Of a stretch of DNA of 64,000 bases, positions 44,081 to 52,916 are shown in pieces (positions within the stretch are counted from its first letter, which is position 1; each line of letters starts with the position of its first letter). The translations under genes and the position numbers were made by a program. The notes beneath the pieces are model-generated. The model saw nothing but the letters and a program-made list of their open reading frames with translations. It searched no databases and was not told the DNA's origin. Location of the stretch: assembly GCF_022559625.1 (NCBI RefSeq), contig NZ_CP042288.1, forward strand, positions 1,627,409 to 1,691,408. The letters are read 5' to 3'. The stretch comes from Aquisalinus flavus (lineage in GTDB: Bacteria; Pseudomonadota; Alphaproteobacteria; Caulobacterales; Parvularculaceae).

Positions 44081-45688
44081 ATGAAGGAAACCCTTGAAAC
44101 GCTTGCCCTGCCAGAAGGCAGTACCTTGATCATCGGGGCCGGTGTCGCCGGTCTTTTCACAGCGCTGAAACTCGCCCCCAATCCGGTGACCGTCATCAGC
44201 GCCGCCCCGATCGGGCGCGGCGCGTCGTCGACATGGGCCCAGGGCGGCCTTGCCGCAGCCATGGGCGACGACGATACACCGGCGCTACATTTCAAGGACA
44301 CGATCGATGCCGGCGCCGGTCTGGTCGAGCCGGAAGCTGCCCGTATTCTGACCGGCGAAGGCCCTGCCCGCGTCCGCGACCTGATCGATCTCGGCGTCGC
44401 TTTCGATGTCGACGATAGCGGAACTCTCAAACTCGGCCGCGAGGCCGCCCATTCCCGGAAGCGTATCGTGCACGCGACCGGAGACCGCGCCGGTGCTGCA
44501 ATCATGGCGAGCCTCGATGAAGCTGCCCACACGGCAGAACACATCACCCTGCGCGAACGCATGATCGCCGAAGATCTGGCTACGGATGATCAAGGCAACG
44601 TCATTGGCGCGCTGATCCACGACATTATCGAGCAGAAGCGCGTGCTGATCCTGTGTCCGCGTACGGTGCTGGCAACCGGCGGCCTTGGCGGGCTCTATGC
44701 CGTCACGACCAATCCGGTCCGGGCGCAAGGCCACGGCCTTGCCATGGCGCTAAGGGCCGGGGCGGAGATCATCGATCCTGAATTCGTTCAGTTCCACCCG
44801 ACGGCGCTCGATGTCGGTATCGACCCGGCACCGCTGGCGACCGAGGCCCTGCGCGGCGATGGCGCGATCCTTGTCAGCGGCAAGGGGCGCCGGTTCATGA
44901 AATATCTGCACGAGGATGCAGAGCTGGCCCCGCGCGACATCGTCGCCCGCGGGGTCGCCCAGGCCGTTCATAATGGCGGGGCGTTCCTTGACGCGCGCGA
45001 GGCAATCGGCGCAGCCTTCCCGGAGAAATTCCCGACCGTCTACGCCGCCTGCCGCGACGCGGGGATCGATCCGGTGACGGAGCTGATGCCCGTCGCCCCC
45101 GCCGTGCATTATCACATGGGCGGCGTCGGCACCGACGTCGACGGGCGCACCAGCCGCCCCGGCCTGTGGGCCGTCGGCGAGGTCGCCTCGACCGGCATTC
45201 ACGGGGCCAACCGGCTCGCCTCCAACTCCCTGCTCGAAGCGCTCGTCTTCGGCGCCCGTGCGGCGGAGAGCCTGAAACAGGATGATACCACGATCGCCCC
45301 CTCCTCTATCAACCTGCTTCCCGATCGCCTGGCACTGGATGCCAAGCCGCCTGTCGCGGCGGACATCGCACGCCTGCGCCGGACCATGGCCGACAAGGCG
45401 GGCATTCTGCGCAACAGGGATGGCCTGATGGCGGCAATGGCGGTGATCGGCGAACTGGAAGAACGCTCCAGCCTGAACAGCGGCATGCTCAACTGCCTGC
45501 TGACGGCGACGATGATCCTCGCCGGAGCGCTCGACCGCCGCGAGAGCCGTGGCAGTCATTTCCGCACGGATTATCCTGAAAAGGCTGCACCGCCACCGGT
45601 TCACACGGTGATGACGTTCAGTGCCGAGACGGGCCTCACCGTCTCACCGCGCGCCGTTGACTACAAAACAGATCTGGAGAGAATCTGA
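44081..45688 (+). CDS. nadB: L-aspartate oxidase
   Basis: 535 residues. The FAD dinucleotide-binding motif (IIGAGVAGLFTAL, residues 17-29) is at the N-terminus; the signature of the succinate-dehydrogenase-like family follows (SSTWAQGGLAAAMG), with the active-site block HYHMGGVGTDVDGRTSRPGLWAVGEVASTGIHGANRLASNSLLEALV. It oxidises aspartate to iminoaspartate for NadA. The ATG at 44081 is 13 bp after nadA; the stop codon shares one base with the nadC start. Confidence 0.96.
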   Translation: MKETLETLALPEGSTLIIGAGVAGLFTALKLAPNPVTVISAAPIGRGASSTWAQGGLAAAMGDDDTPALHFKDTIDAGAGLVEPEAARILTGEGPARVRDLIDLGVAFDVDDSGTLKLGREAAHSRKRIVHATGDRAGAAIMASLDEAAHTAEHITLRERMIAEDLATDDQGNVIGALIHDIIEQKRVLILCPRTVLATGGLGGLYAVTTNPVRAQGHGLAMALRAGAEIIDPEFVQFHPTALDVGIDPAPLATEALRGDGAILVSGKGRRFMKYLHEDAELAPRDIVARGVAQAVHNGGAFLDAREAIGAAFPEKFPTVYAACRDAGIDPVTELMPVAPAVHYHMGGVGTDVDGRTSRPGLWAVGEVASTGIHGANRLASNSLLEALVFGARAAESLKQDDTTIAPSSINLLPDRLALDAKPPVAADIARLRRTMADKAGILRNRDGLMAAMAVIGELEERSSLNSGMLNCLLTATMILAGALDRRESRGSHFRTDYPEKAAPPPVHTVMTFSAETGLTVSPRAVDYKTDLERI

Positions 45689-46536
45689 TGGCCCGCTTCC
45701 CCCTGCCCCGGCCGCTCGTCGAAACCCATGTGCGCGCGGCGCTCGTCGAGGACCTCGGCGATGCCGGTGACATTACAACCCTTGCGACGATCCCGGCGCA
45801 TGCCCAGGCAAACGCTGTCATCGCCGCGCGCAAGCCCGGCATTATCGCGGGCACGGCGCTGGCCGAAGCCGCCTTCACGCTCGTTAATCGCGCCCTCACC
45901 GTCGAGATCGTGACTGAAGACGGCGGCCGCGTGGAACCGGGCACAGAGATCATCCGCTTGTCGGGCCCTGCCCGCGCGATCCTGACCGCCGAGCGCGTCG
46001 CGCTTAACTATCTGGGCCACCTGTCCGGAATCGCCACGGCAACAGCTGATCTCGTCAGGGCTGTCGATGGCACCGGCGCCCTGATCGTCTGCACAAGGAA
46101 GACGACGCCCGGCCTGCGCGCGCTTGAAAAACATGCCGTCAAATGCGGCGGCGGTCAGAACCACCGGTTCGGCCTGTATGACGCGGTGATGATCAAGGAC
46201 AACCACATCGCCGCGGCCGGCTCGATCGCCGAAGCCCTGCAGGCGGCCAAGGCCGCGACCGGCCACATGGTCAAGATCGAGATCGAGGTCGATACGATCG
46301 ACCAGCTTGGCGAAGTGCTCGAGGAAGGGGCAGATGTCATCCTGCTCGACAATATGTCCACGGACGATATGCGCAAGGCCGTCGAGATGACGGCCGGGCG
46401 CTCGATCCTCGAAGCGTCGGGTAATGTCACCATCGAGACCGTCCGCGCCATCGCGGAGACGGGTGTCGATGTCATCTCGTCTGGCTGGATCACCCATTCC
46501 GCCCCGGCACTCGATCTCGGCCTCGACTGGGCCTGA
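45688..46536 (+). CDS. nadC: Nicotinate-nucleotide pyrophosphorylase (carboxylating)
   Basis: 282 residues. Typical QPRTase signatures: EDLGDAGDITT near residue 17, ERVALNYLGHLSGIAT, TRKTTPGLRALEKHAVKCGGGQNHRFGL, DAVMIKDNHI, and EASGNVTIETVRAIAETGVDVISSGWITHS. It turns quinolinate and PRPP into nicotinate mononucleotide. The start codon overlaps the nadB stop (TGATG), showing translational coupling. Last gene of the operon. Confidence 0.97.
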   Translation: MARFPLPRPLVETHVRAALVEDLGDAGDITTLATIPAHAQANAVIAARKPGIIAGTALAEAAFTLVNRALTVEIVTEDGGRVEPGTEIIRLSGPARAILTAERVALNYLGHLSGIATATADLVRAVDGTGALIVCTRKTTPGLRALEKHAVKCGGGQNHRFGLYDAVMIKDNHIAAAGSIAEALQAAKAATGHMVKIEIEVDTIDQLGEVLEEGADVILLDNMSTDDMRKAVEMTAGRSILEASGNVTIETVRAIAETGVDVISSGWITHSAPALDLGLDWA

Positions 46537-46566
46537 GTGTAACACGCCAGGTCCTCTGCCGGACTA

Positions 46567-46614
46567 GATCAACCCGCCTTCAAATGGAATCATTTGAAGG
46601 CAGGAAAGTTGATC
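46567..46614. repeat. Nested inverted repeat between nadC and sleB
   Basis: Inner arms GCCTTCAAATG (46576-46586) and CATTTGAAGGC (46591-46601), outer arms GATCAAC (46567-46573) and GTTGATC (46608-46614), with an internal loop. A second imperfect hairpin (TAGAGC...GCTCTA) follows at about 46627-46670. There is no T tract, so it is not a standard terminator, though it sits between convergent genes. Could be a repeat element or a transcript end. Confidence 0.6.
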
Positions 46615-46746
46615 GCTTCCAAAGTGTTAGAGCAGCTCCTCTGCATCCATCCGGACGCAGGCCGCTCTAGCCGCAGATTTATGAGATGGCGTACGAGACG
46701 GAAAGCGTCGTCCTCGGCGACTGATCGTTCAGCCTGCTGAGCAGCC

Positions 46747-47526
46747 TTACTGGGCGGCCGAGACGATGGTTTCCGTCGTCTTGTTGGGGAAGCGATAGAA
46801 TTTATGCGCACCGATCTGGGCGGTCGGCGTCAGCGTCGGCGCCCAGTATGGCGAGACATAGTCGGCATGATAGTGCGTCGCGTTGCGCGAAACCGGCATG
46901 TGCATGCCAGCGATGATCACGCCGGCCAGTTCGTCGATATCGTCATAAAGGCCGGTCTTGCCGCGCTTGTCCATCGATCCGTCACAAGTAAAGGAGAACT
47001 GGCACCCGGTCGTGCGTTCGGAGCCCTGATAGACCACACCGCAAATCGTGTCCGGATAATACGGGCTCTTGACCCGGTTCAGGACGACATCGGCGACGCC
47101 AAGCTTGCCGAGCATCGATTCATTGCGGCTTTCGTAGTAGATCGCGTCGGCGAGGCAGCGGCGTTCGGCCGACTGGATGCGCGCGACCTCGAGTTCGGTA
47201 AAATCATAGCTGACGAGATCAGAGATATCGGCACTGGCGAACTGCATCGCGGGCGCCGTATCGAACAAACCATCATCGCCGCCTTCGGACTGGGCAAACT
47301 GCCATTGCGAAAACTCCGCAGCGGCGGCCTCGGCCTCTGCGAGCATCTGCAGGCTTTCCTGCTCAGCCTCATGCAACTGGACGCGGTGATGACCGCTCAG
47401 CGTCAGGGCGACGGCGCAAACGCTGATGCCGAGCGCGGCCAGCCAACGCCGGGCCTGCCAATTCGGCATAGCCGGACTCTGTTCCGGATTCTGCGCGTGT
47501 GTATCAGTATCGATCGCCCAATTCAT
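46747..47526 (-). CDS. SleB-type cell wall hydrolase (Hydrolase_2 domain)
   Basis: 259 residues. One TM/signal-anchor segment lies at residues 28-46 (WLAALGISVCAVALTLSG), then a charged linker and the SleB-like catalytic domain: ERRCLADAIYYESRNE with the catalytic Glu, GKLGVADVVLNRVKSPYYPDTICGVVYQ, CQFSFTCDG and NATHYHADYVSPYW. It should cut peptidoglycan from the periplasmic side of the inner membrane, in cell-wall turnover. No sporulation role is implied. The ATG at 47526 lacks a good ribosome-binding site; a TTG three codons earlier is possible. Confidence 0.87.
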   Translation of the reverse strand: MNWAIDTDTHAQNPEQSPAMPNWQARRWLAALGISVCAVALTLSGHHRVQLHEAEQESLQMLAEAEAAAAEFSQWQFAQSEGGDDGLFDTAPAMQFASADISDLVSYDFTELEVARIQSAERRCLADAIYYESRNESMLGKLGVADVVLNRVKSPYYPDTICGVVYQGSERTTGCQFSFTCDGSMDKRGKTGLYDDIDELAGVIIAGMHMPVSRNATHYHADYVSPYWAPTLTPTAQIGAHKFYRFPNKTTETIVSAAQ

Positions 47527-47856
47527 GACGGTCAAAAGCCTCTTCTTCTGTGTCCCTGGTAAAATAACCGGTTGTTCACCGGACAATCCGCGTTCCCCGC
47601 GGTGTCCCTTTAAAGGTCTCTGCAATCCTTGATGCTCGATCAAACCTCGCTCCGCCACGCAGTTTCCGTGCCGGGTCTGCGGCTTATGACGGAAGAAAAC
47701 GCGCTTGGCAAATTCTCTCTGATGATGATGACATAATGTTAATCTTCTTTGAACGCAGGTTTTTCCCCACGCAAACGTGAAAAAACCGCGCTGCAATGCG
47801 GAATCTCGTCTGCAGCACGGCTATTCTTCCAGCAAAAACAACGCCCTGCGCGTTAA
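47527..47856. other. 330-bp intergenic region between sleB and ppdK
   Basis: No gene recognised. It must hold the sleB promoter and the end of the ppdK transcript, both on the minus strand. A hairpin (GGTTTTT at 47758-47764, AAAAACC at 47781-47787, with inner CACG/CGTG) lies about 70 bp after the ppdK stop; it has no proper T tract after it on that strand. Confidence 0.4.
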
Positions 47857-50526
47857 CTATTTGTTAACCGATAGCGCCGATTGCGCCGCCGTAAGGCGCG
47901 CTATCGGCACCCGGTACGGCGAGCACGACACATAGTCGAGGCCGAGCTTTTCAACGAAATGGATCGAATCGGGGTCCCCGCCATGCTCGCCGCAGATGCC
48001 CAGCTTGAGGTTTGCCCGGGCCGAGCGGCCCTTTGTGGCAGCCATCTCGATCAGCGCGCCTACGCCGGCCTGATCGAGCGTGACGAACGGGTCCTGCTCG
48101 AGAATGCCCTGTTTCTGATAGGCCGGCAGGAAGGAGCCGGCATCGTCGCGCGACAGGCCGAAGGTCGTCTGGGTCAGATCATTGGTACCGAAGGAGAAGA
48201 ACTCCGCCTCCACCGCGATCTTGTCGGCGGTCAGCGCGGCGCGCGGCAGCTCGATCATCGTGCCGACGAGATAGGTCATGTCCTGGCCTTTCTCGACCAG
48301 CACCGCCTTGCAGACCGCATCGACACGCACCTTCAGGGTCGACAGCTCCTTCACCTCGGCAACGAGCGGGATCATGATTTCCGGCACGATCGTCTCGCCG
48401 GTCTCCTTGGCCACCTCGCACGCGGCCTCCATCAGGGCGCGTACCTGCATCTCGTAGATTTCGGGATAGGTGATGCCAAGGCGGCAGCCGCGATGGCCCA
48501 GCATCGGGTTGAACTCGTTCAGCTTGTGGGCCCGCGCTTTCAGCGCGGCAGGTTCCAGGCCGGACGCCTTGGCGACCTCCTCGATCTCGGCATCGGAATG
48601 CGGCAAGAATTCATGCAATGGCGGATCGAGCAGGCGCACCGTCACCGGCAGGCCGGCCATCACCTCGAACAGTGCCTTGAAGTCGCCGCGCTGCATCGGC
48701 AGCAGCTTGGCCAGCGCCGTCTCGCGCCCTGCCTTGTCCTCGGCGAGGATCATCTCGCGCACGGCGACGATCCGCTCGGCCTCGAAGAACATGTGCTCGG
48801 TCCGGCACAGGCCGATGCCCTCCGCGCCGAAATCACGGGCGGTCTTCGCGTCAAGCGGCGTCTCGGCATTGGCGCGCACTTTCATGCGGCGATACCGGTC
48901 GGCCCAGGTCATGATCTTCCGGAAATCGCCGGACAGTTCCGGCTGCACGGTCTTGACCTCCCCGGCAAAGACTTCGCCGGTCGCGCCATCGATGGTGATC
49001 CAGTCGCCCTTGGCGATGGACCGGCCACCGGCGGTGAAGCCCGATCCATCCTTCTCGATGCGCAGATCGCCGGCGCCGCACACACAGGGCCGTCCCATAC
49101 CACGGGCGACGACCGCCGCATGGCTGGTCATGCCGCCGCGGGCGGTGACGATGCCTTTCGCGGCATGCATGCCATGAATGTCTTCCGGGCTCGTCTCCAC
49201 GCGCACGAGGATGACCGGCTTACCGTCCTGCGCCAGCCGCTCTGCCTCATCCGAGGAGAACACCACCTCCCCCGCCGCTGCGCCGGGCGATGCCGGCAAG
49301 CCCTTGGTGATGACGTCGCGCTTCGCTTTCGGGTCAAGCGAGGGGTGCAGCAGCTGGTCGAGTGAGCCGGGCTCGACGCGCATAACCGCTTCTTCCTCAC
49401 TGATCAGCCCGTCGGCGCACATTTCCACGGCAATCTTCAGCGCGGCCTTCGCCGTGCGCTTGCCGGTGCGCGTCTGCAGCATCCACAGCTTGCCTTCCTG
49501 GATGGTGAACTCGATGTCCTGCATGTCGCGATAATGCTGCTCCAGCTTTTCGAACACAGCGACCAGCTCCCTGAATGTCTCCGGCATCGCCTCTTCCATC
49601 GAGGGCAGATCCTCGCCCTGCTTCTGCTTGGCAAAGATCGTCAGCGGCTGCGGCGTGCGGATGCCGGCGACAACATCCTCACCCTGGGCGTTGATCAGGA
49701 ACTCGCCATAATAGGCGCGCTCGCCGGTCGACGGGTCGCGGGTGAAGGCAACGCCGGTCGCCGACGTCTCGCCCATATTGCCAAAGACCATGGCCTGCAC
49801 GGTCACCGCCGTGCCCCATTCCTCGGGGATATTGTGCAGGCGGCGATAGGTGTTCGCCCGCTCGTTGCGCCAGGAGCCGAACACGGCGTCGATCGCGCCC
49901 CAAAGCTGCGCCGTCACATCCTGCGGGAACGGTTCGCCGCGCTCCTTGCTGACCACATCCTTGTACTGACCGATGACAGCCTTCCAGTCCGCCGCGGTCA
50001 TGTCGGTGTCGAGCCTGTAGTCGTGATCTTCCTTGTAGAGGTCGAGGATCTCCTCGAAATGATAGTGATCGACGCCGAGCACCACGTCTGAATACATCTG
50101 GATGAAGCGGCGATAGCTGTCATAGGCAAAGCGCTCATCGCCGGCCAGCGCAGCGAGCCCGGCGACCGTCTCGTCATTCAGGCCCAGGTTGAGCACCGTG
50201 TCCATCATGCCGGGCATGGAGGCGCGGGCACCGGAGCGTACGGAAACGAGCAGCGGGTTTTTCGTATCGCCGAAGTGCTTGTCGACCAGCTCGCCGATAC
50301 GGGCAACGGCCTCGTCGACCTTTTGCGCCAGCCCGTCCGGATACTGACGGTCATTCTTGTAAAAAAGCGTGCACACATCGGTGGTGATGGTAAAGCCCGG
50401 CGGCACGGGCAGGCCCAGACTGGCCATCTCGGCAAGGTTCGCGCCCTTGCCGCCCAGAAGGTTCTTCAGGCTTGCATCGCCGTCGGCATCGCCGCCGCCG
50501 AAATTATAGACCCACTTGTCACTCAT
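47857..50526 (-). CDS. ppdK: Pyruvate, phosphate dikinase
   Basis: 889 residues, the standard length. The three domains are in order: the ATP-grasp domain (GGKGANLAEMASLGLPVPPGF at residues 25-45, VSVRSGARASMPGMMDT), the phosphohistidine swivel domain (GGMTSHAAVVARGMGRPCV), and the PEP/pyruvate barrel (GLCRTEHMFF, SFGTNDLTQTTFG, GICGEHGGDP). It interconverts pyruvate, ATP and Pi with PEP, AMP and PPi and can run toward gluconeogenesis or glycolysis. It starts 33 bp after the glyS stop on the same strand; the pair is a frequent neighbourhood in alphaproteobacteria. Confidence 0.97.
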   Translation of the reverse strand: MSDKWVYNFGGGDADGDASLKNLLGGKGANLAEMASLGLPVPPGFTITTDVCTLFYKNDRQYPDGLAQKVDEAVARIGELVDKHFGDTKNPLLVSVRSGARASMPGMMDTVLNLGLNDETVAGLAALAGDERFAYDSYRRFIQMYSDVVLGVDHYHFEEILDLYKEDHDYRLDTDMTAADWKAVIGQYKDVVSKERGEPFPQDVTAQLWGAIDAVFGSWRNERANTYRRLHNIPEEWGTAVTVQAMVFGNMGETSATGVAFTRDPSTGERAYYGEFLINAQGEDVVAGIRTPQPLTIFAKQKQGEDLPSMEEAMPETFRELVAVFEKLEQHYRDMQDIEFTIQEGKLWMLQTRTGKRTAKAALKIAVEMCADGLISEEEAVMRVEPGSLDQLLHPSLDPKAKRDVITKGLPASPGAAAGEVVFSSDEAERLAQDGKPVILVRVETSPEDIHGMHAAKGIVTARGGMTSHAAVVARGMGRPCVCGAGDLRIEKDGSGFTAGGRSIAKGDWITIDGATGEVFAGEVKTVQPELSGDFRKIMTWADRYRRMKVRANAETPLDAKTARDFGAEGIGLCRTEHMFFEAERIVAVREMILAEDKAGRETALAKLLPMQRGDFKALFEVMAGLPVTVRLLDPPLHEFLPHSDAEIEEVAKASGLEPAALKARAHKLNEFNPMLGHRGCRLGITYPEIYEMQVRALMEAACEVAKETGETIVPEIMIPLVAEVKELSTLKVRVDAVCKAVLVEKGQDMTYLVGTMIELPRAALTADKIAVEAEFFSFGTNDLTQTTFGLSRDDAGSFLPAYQKQGILEQDPFVTLDQAGVGALIEMAATKGRSARANLKLGICGEHGGDPDSIHFVEKLGLDYVSCSPYRVPIARLTAAQSALSVNK

Positions 50527-50559
50527 TCCACGCTCTCCATCAGGTTGGAGGGCGTTTCC

Positions 50560-52875
50560 CTAGCCCTCCAGGCGCGACAGGTCTGCCACCTGTTCGCATG
50601 TTGTTTTAATCTCAGACAGCAAGGCGAGACGATTGTTCCGCAATGCAGCATCTTCCGAATTGACCGTAACGTCTTCAAAGAAGGTATCAAGCGGAACCCG
50701 CAGTTTTGCCAACGCCGACATGGCTTTTTCGAAATCTTCTTCCGCACACGCACTGTTAGCGGTATCACGAACCTCTTTCAGCACGGCGTAAAGCTGCTTT
50801 TCGGCGGGCTCGACGAGCTTTTCTTCGATGACTGAACCGCTGACATCGGTGTCGCCCTTCTTCTCCTCGGCCTTGAGGATATTGGCGACCCGCTTGTAGG
50901 CAGCGGTCAGGTTCGCCCCGTCATCGGTCTTGAGAAAGGCATCAAGCGCGGTGAGCTTCGCCACGATCAAGACAATGTCATCCTCAATGAGGTCATCTGC
51001 TCGAAAAACCGATGCGTCGATAACGTCGTAAGTGGAGCATTTCTCACGTAGATAAATCCTCAAACGCTCATGGAAGAAAGCAATTAAGTCAGGCGCTACG
51101 GAAGCAAATTGCAGCCCGCGGTGCTCATATACTTTCTTGAGTTGCGGTGAGTTCACATACTCTCGGCGCGTTTCAGCAAGGATTTTACCTGTAGCTTTTT
51201 CAATTTTTTCAAATGCCAGTTTAGCGTCATGGGCCACGTCTCGCATAACGACTTCTGCAACCCTTTTAAGATGTCGTTCGACGAGGGGTATAAGTTCAAA
51301 GCGAAACCCACCGCCTAGAATTAAGGCGAAAGAACTCAACGCTGCCCGTCTCAAGGCAAACGGATCGCCCGATCCGGTCGGCTTCCTGCCGATGGCCCAG
51401 AAGGCCGTCAGCGTGTCGAGCTTGTCGGCGAGCGCAACCGCAACAGTCACCGGCTCGGTCGGCACGTCGTCATTCTGGCCGGCGGGCTTGTAGTGATCGC
51501 GAATGGCGTTTGAGATAGCCCGATCCTCGTCCTTCGTGGGCGACTTCGTCGCCGCCTCAGGATGAGGATCTTGTTCAGCACCCGGAGCAGCCTCATCCTG
51601 AGGTGCCGCGCCAGCGGCCACGAAGGACGAGGCGGCCTGTGCTTCATAATAATAGGCGCCCATCAGGCCCTGCAGTTCCGGGAATTCATAGACCATCTGG
51701 GTGACGAGATCGGCCTTGGCGAGGCGGGCTGCCTTCTCTGCCATGTCCGGATCAGCCCCGACCGCCGGGGCGAGTTCACGGGCGAGCGCCGCGATGCGCT
51801 CGACCTTGTCAGCGACGGTGCCGAGGCCCTCGAAGAAGGTCACCTTCTCCAGCTTCTTGGCGTGCTCGGCCAAAGGCGTCTTCAAATCCTGCTGATAGAG
51901 GAACCAGGCATCCGACAGCCGCGCGGTCAGCACGCGCTCATAGCCGGTGCGCATCGCCGCGCCGCCATCGGGCGCCTCGATATTGGCGACATAGACGAAC
52001 TTGTTGGCGAGGCGGCCCGTCTTCGGGTCGCGTACGGAGAAATATTTCTGGTGCCCGCGCATCGAGGCCGTCAGCGCCTCGTCCGGTACGGTGAGGAATT
52101 TCTCGTCGAACGTGCCGACCATCACGACCGGCCATTCGGCCAGCCCTGCAACCTCGGCCAAAAGCCCCTCATCCTCTACCAGCTCCAAACCTTGAGCCTT
52201 GCACAGCTGCTGCGCCTCGCCGAGGATCGTGTCTTTTCGTTCTTCCGTATCGAGAACGACTTTCGCGCGCTTCAGCTGCGCGGCGTAATCCTCGAAATTG
52301 CGGACCTGGATCTCCTGCGGCGCCATGAAGCGATGACCCCATGTGCGGTCGCCGGCGGTCACGCCGTCGATCTCGAACGCCACGATCTCGCCATCGAAGG
52401 CGCACAGGATCGCGTGCAGCGGGCGCACCCAGCGCAGCTCACCATCGCCCCAGCGCATGGATTTCGGCCACGGGAATTTCGCGATCACTTCCGGCATGAA
52501 CCCGGCGATCACTTCCGCCGTCGGGCGGCCCTTCTCCTCGATCAGGGCGACGTAATACTGGCCCTTCTTGTCGTCCCTCACCTCGCACTGGTCGAGACTG
52601 TCGAGACCCGCCGATTTCAGGAATCCCTCGACCGCCTTCTCCGGTGCACCGACGCGGGGACCTTTTCGCTCTTCCTTGCGGTCCGGCTGGGCATTGGGCA
52701 GACCGGTGACGACCAGCGCCAGGCGGCGCGGCGTGGCAAAGCCCTTGGCGCCTTCCGGCATGAACCCGGCATCGAGCAGCTGCTGGTTGACCAGGCGCTC
52801 AAGGTCGGCGGCGGCGCGCGCCTGCATGCGCGCGGGGATCTCTTCTGAGAACAGTTCAAGGAGTAAATCAGCCAT
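50560..52875 (-). CDS. glyS: Glycyl-tRNA synthetase beta subunit with an in-frame repeat insertion
   Basis: 771 residues, longer than the usual roughly 690. It opens with LLLELFSEEIPARMQARAA and contains GLAEWPVVMVG...LTASMRGHQKYF, KVTFFEGLGTVADKVERI, and the HD-like TQMVYEFPELQGLMGAYYYEA. Just after that block, residues about 415-450 are encoded by a 108-bp palindromic repeat (51525-51632); the normal sequence (AISNAIRDHYKPAGQNDDVP) resumes after it. The 3' part is noticeably A+T-richer. The alpha subunit gene glyQ, needed for the alpha2beta2 enzyme, is not in the window. Otherwise intact. Confidence 0.95.
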   Translation of the reverse strand: MADLLLELFSEEIPARMQARAAADLERLVNQQLLDAGFMPEGAKGFATPRRLALVVTGLPNAQPDRKEERKGPRVGAPEKAVEGFLKSAGLDSLDQCEVRDDKKGQYYVALIEEKGRPTAEVIAGFMPEVIAKFPWPKSMRWGDGELRWVRPLHAILCAFDGEIVAFEIDGVTAGDRTWGHRFMAPQEIQVRNFEDYAAQLKRAKVVLDTEERKDTILGEAQQLCKAQGLELVEDEGLLAEVAGLAEWPVVMVGTFDEKFLTVPDEALTASMRGHQKYFSVRDPKTGRLANKFVYVANIEAPDGGAAMRTGYERVLTARLSDAWFLYQQDLKTPLAEHAKKLEKVTFFEGLGTVADKVERIAALARELAPAVGADPDMAEKAARLAKADLVTQMVYEFPELQGLMGAYYYEAQAASSFVAAGAAPQDEAAPGAEQDPHPEAATKSPTKDEDRAISNAIRDHYKPAGQNDDVPTEPVTVAVALADKLDTLTAFWAIGRKPTGSGDPFALRRAALSSFALILGGGFRFELIPLVERHLKRVAEVVMRDVAHDAKLAFEKIEKATGKILAETRREYVNSPQLKKVYEHRGLQFASVAPDLIAFFHERLRIYLREKCSTYDVIDASVFRADDLIEDDIVLIVAKLTALDAFLKTDDGANLTAAYKRVANILKAEEKKGDTDVSGSVIEEKLVEPAEKQLYAVLKEVRDTANSACAEEDFEKAMSALAKLRVPLDTFFEDVTVNSEDAALRNNRLALLSEIKTTCEQVADLSRLEG
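51525..51632. repeat. Palindromic repeat, copy C, inside glyS
   Basis: 108 bp (exactly 36 codons). Outer arms CCTCGTCCTTCGTGG (51525-51539) and CCACGAAGGACGAGG (51618-51632) are perfect 15-bp complements; inner arms GCCTCAGGATGAGG and CCTCATCCTGAGG also pair. Same family as the intergenic copies A and B. Read in the glyS frame it adds a stretch rich in Ala, Pro, Glu and Asp with no stop. Confidence 0.9.
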
Positions 52876-52916
52876 AACCCCAATCGTTTAGGCGGCAGCG
52901 CGGTGCCTTGCAACAG

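Noticed and set aside
47881-49365. A 494-codon plus-strand frame over ppdK
   Set aside because: Antisense to the intact ppdK, no recognisable domain and no ribosome-binding site considered convincing.
51525-51632. A frameshift or pseudogene signature in glyS
   Set aside because: The element is exactly 36 codons and the family match continues in the same frame on both sides.
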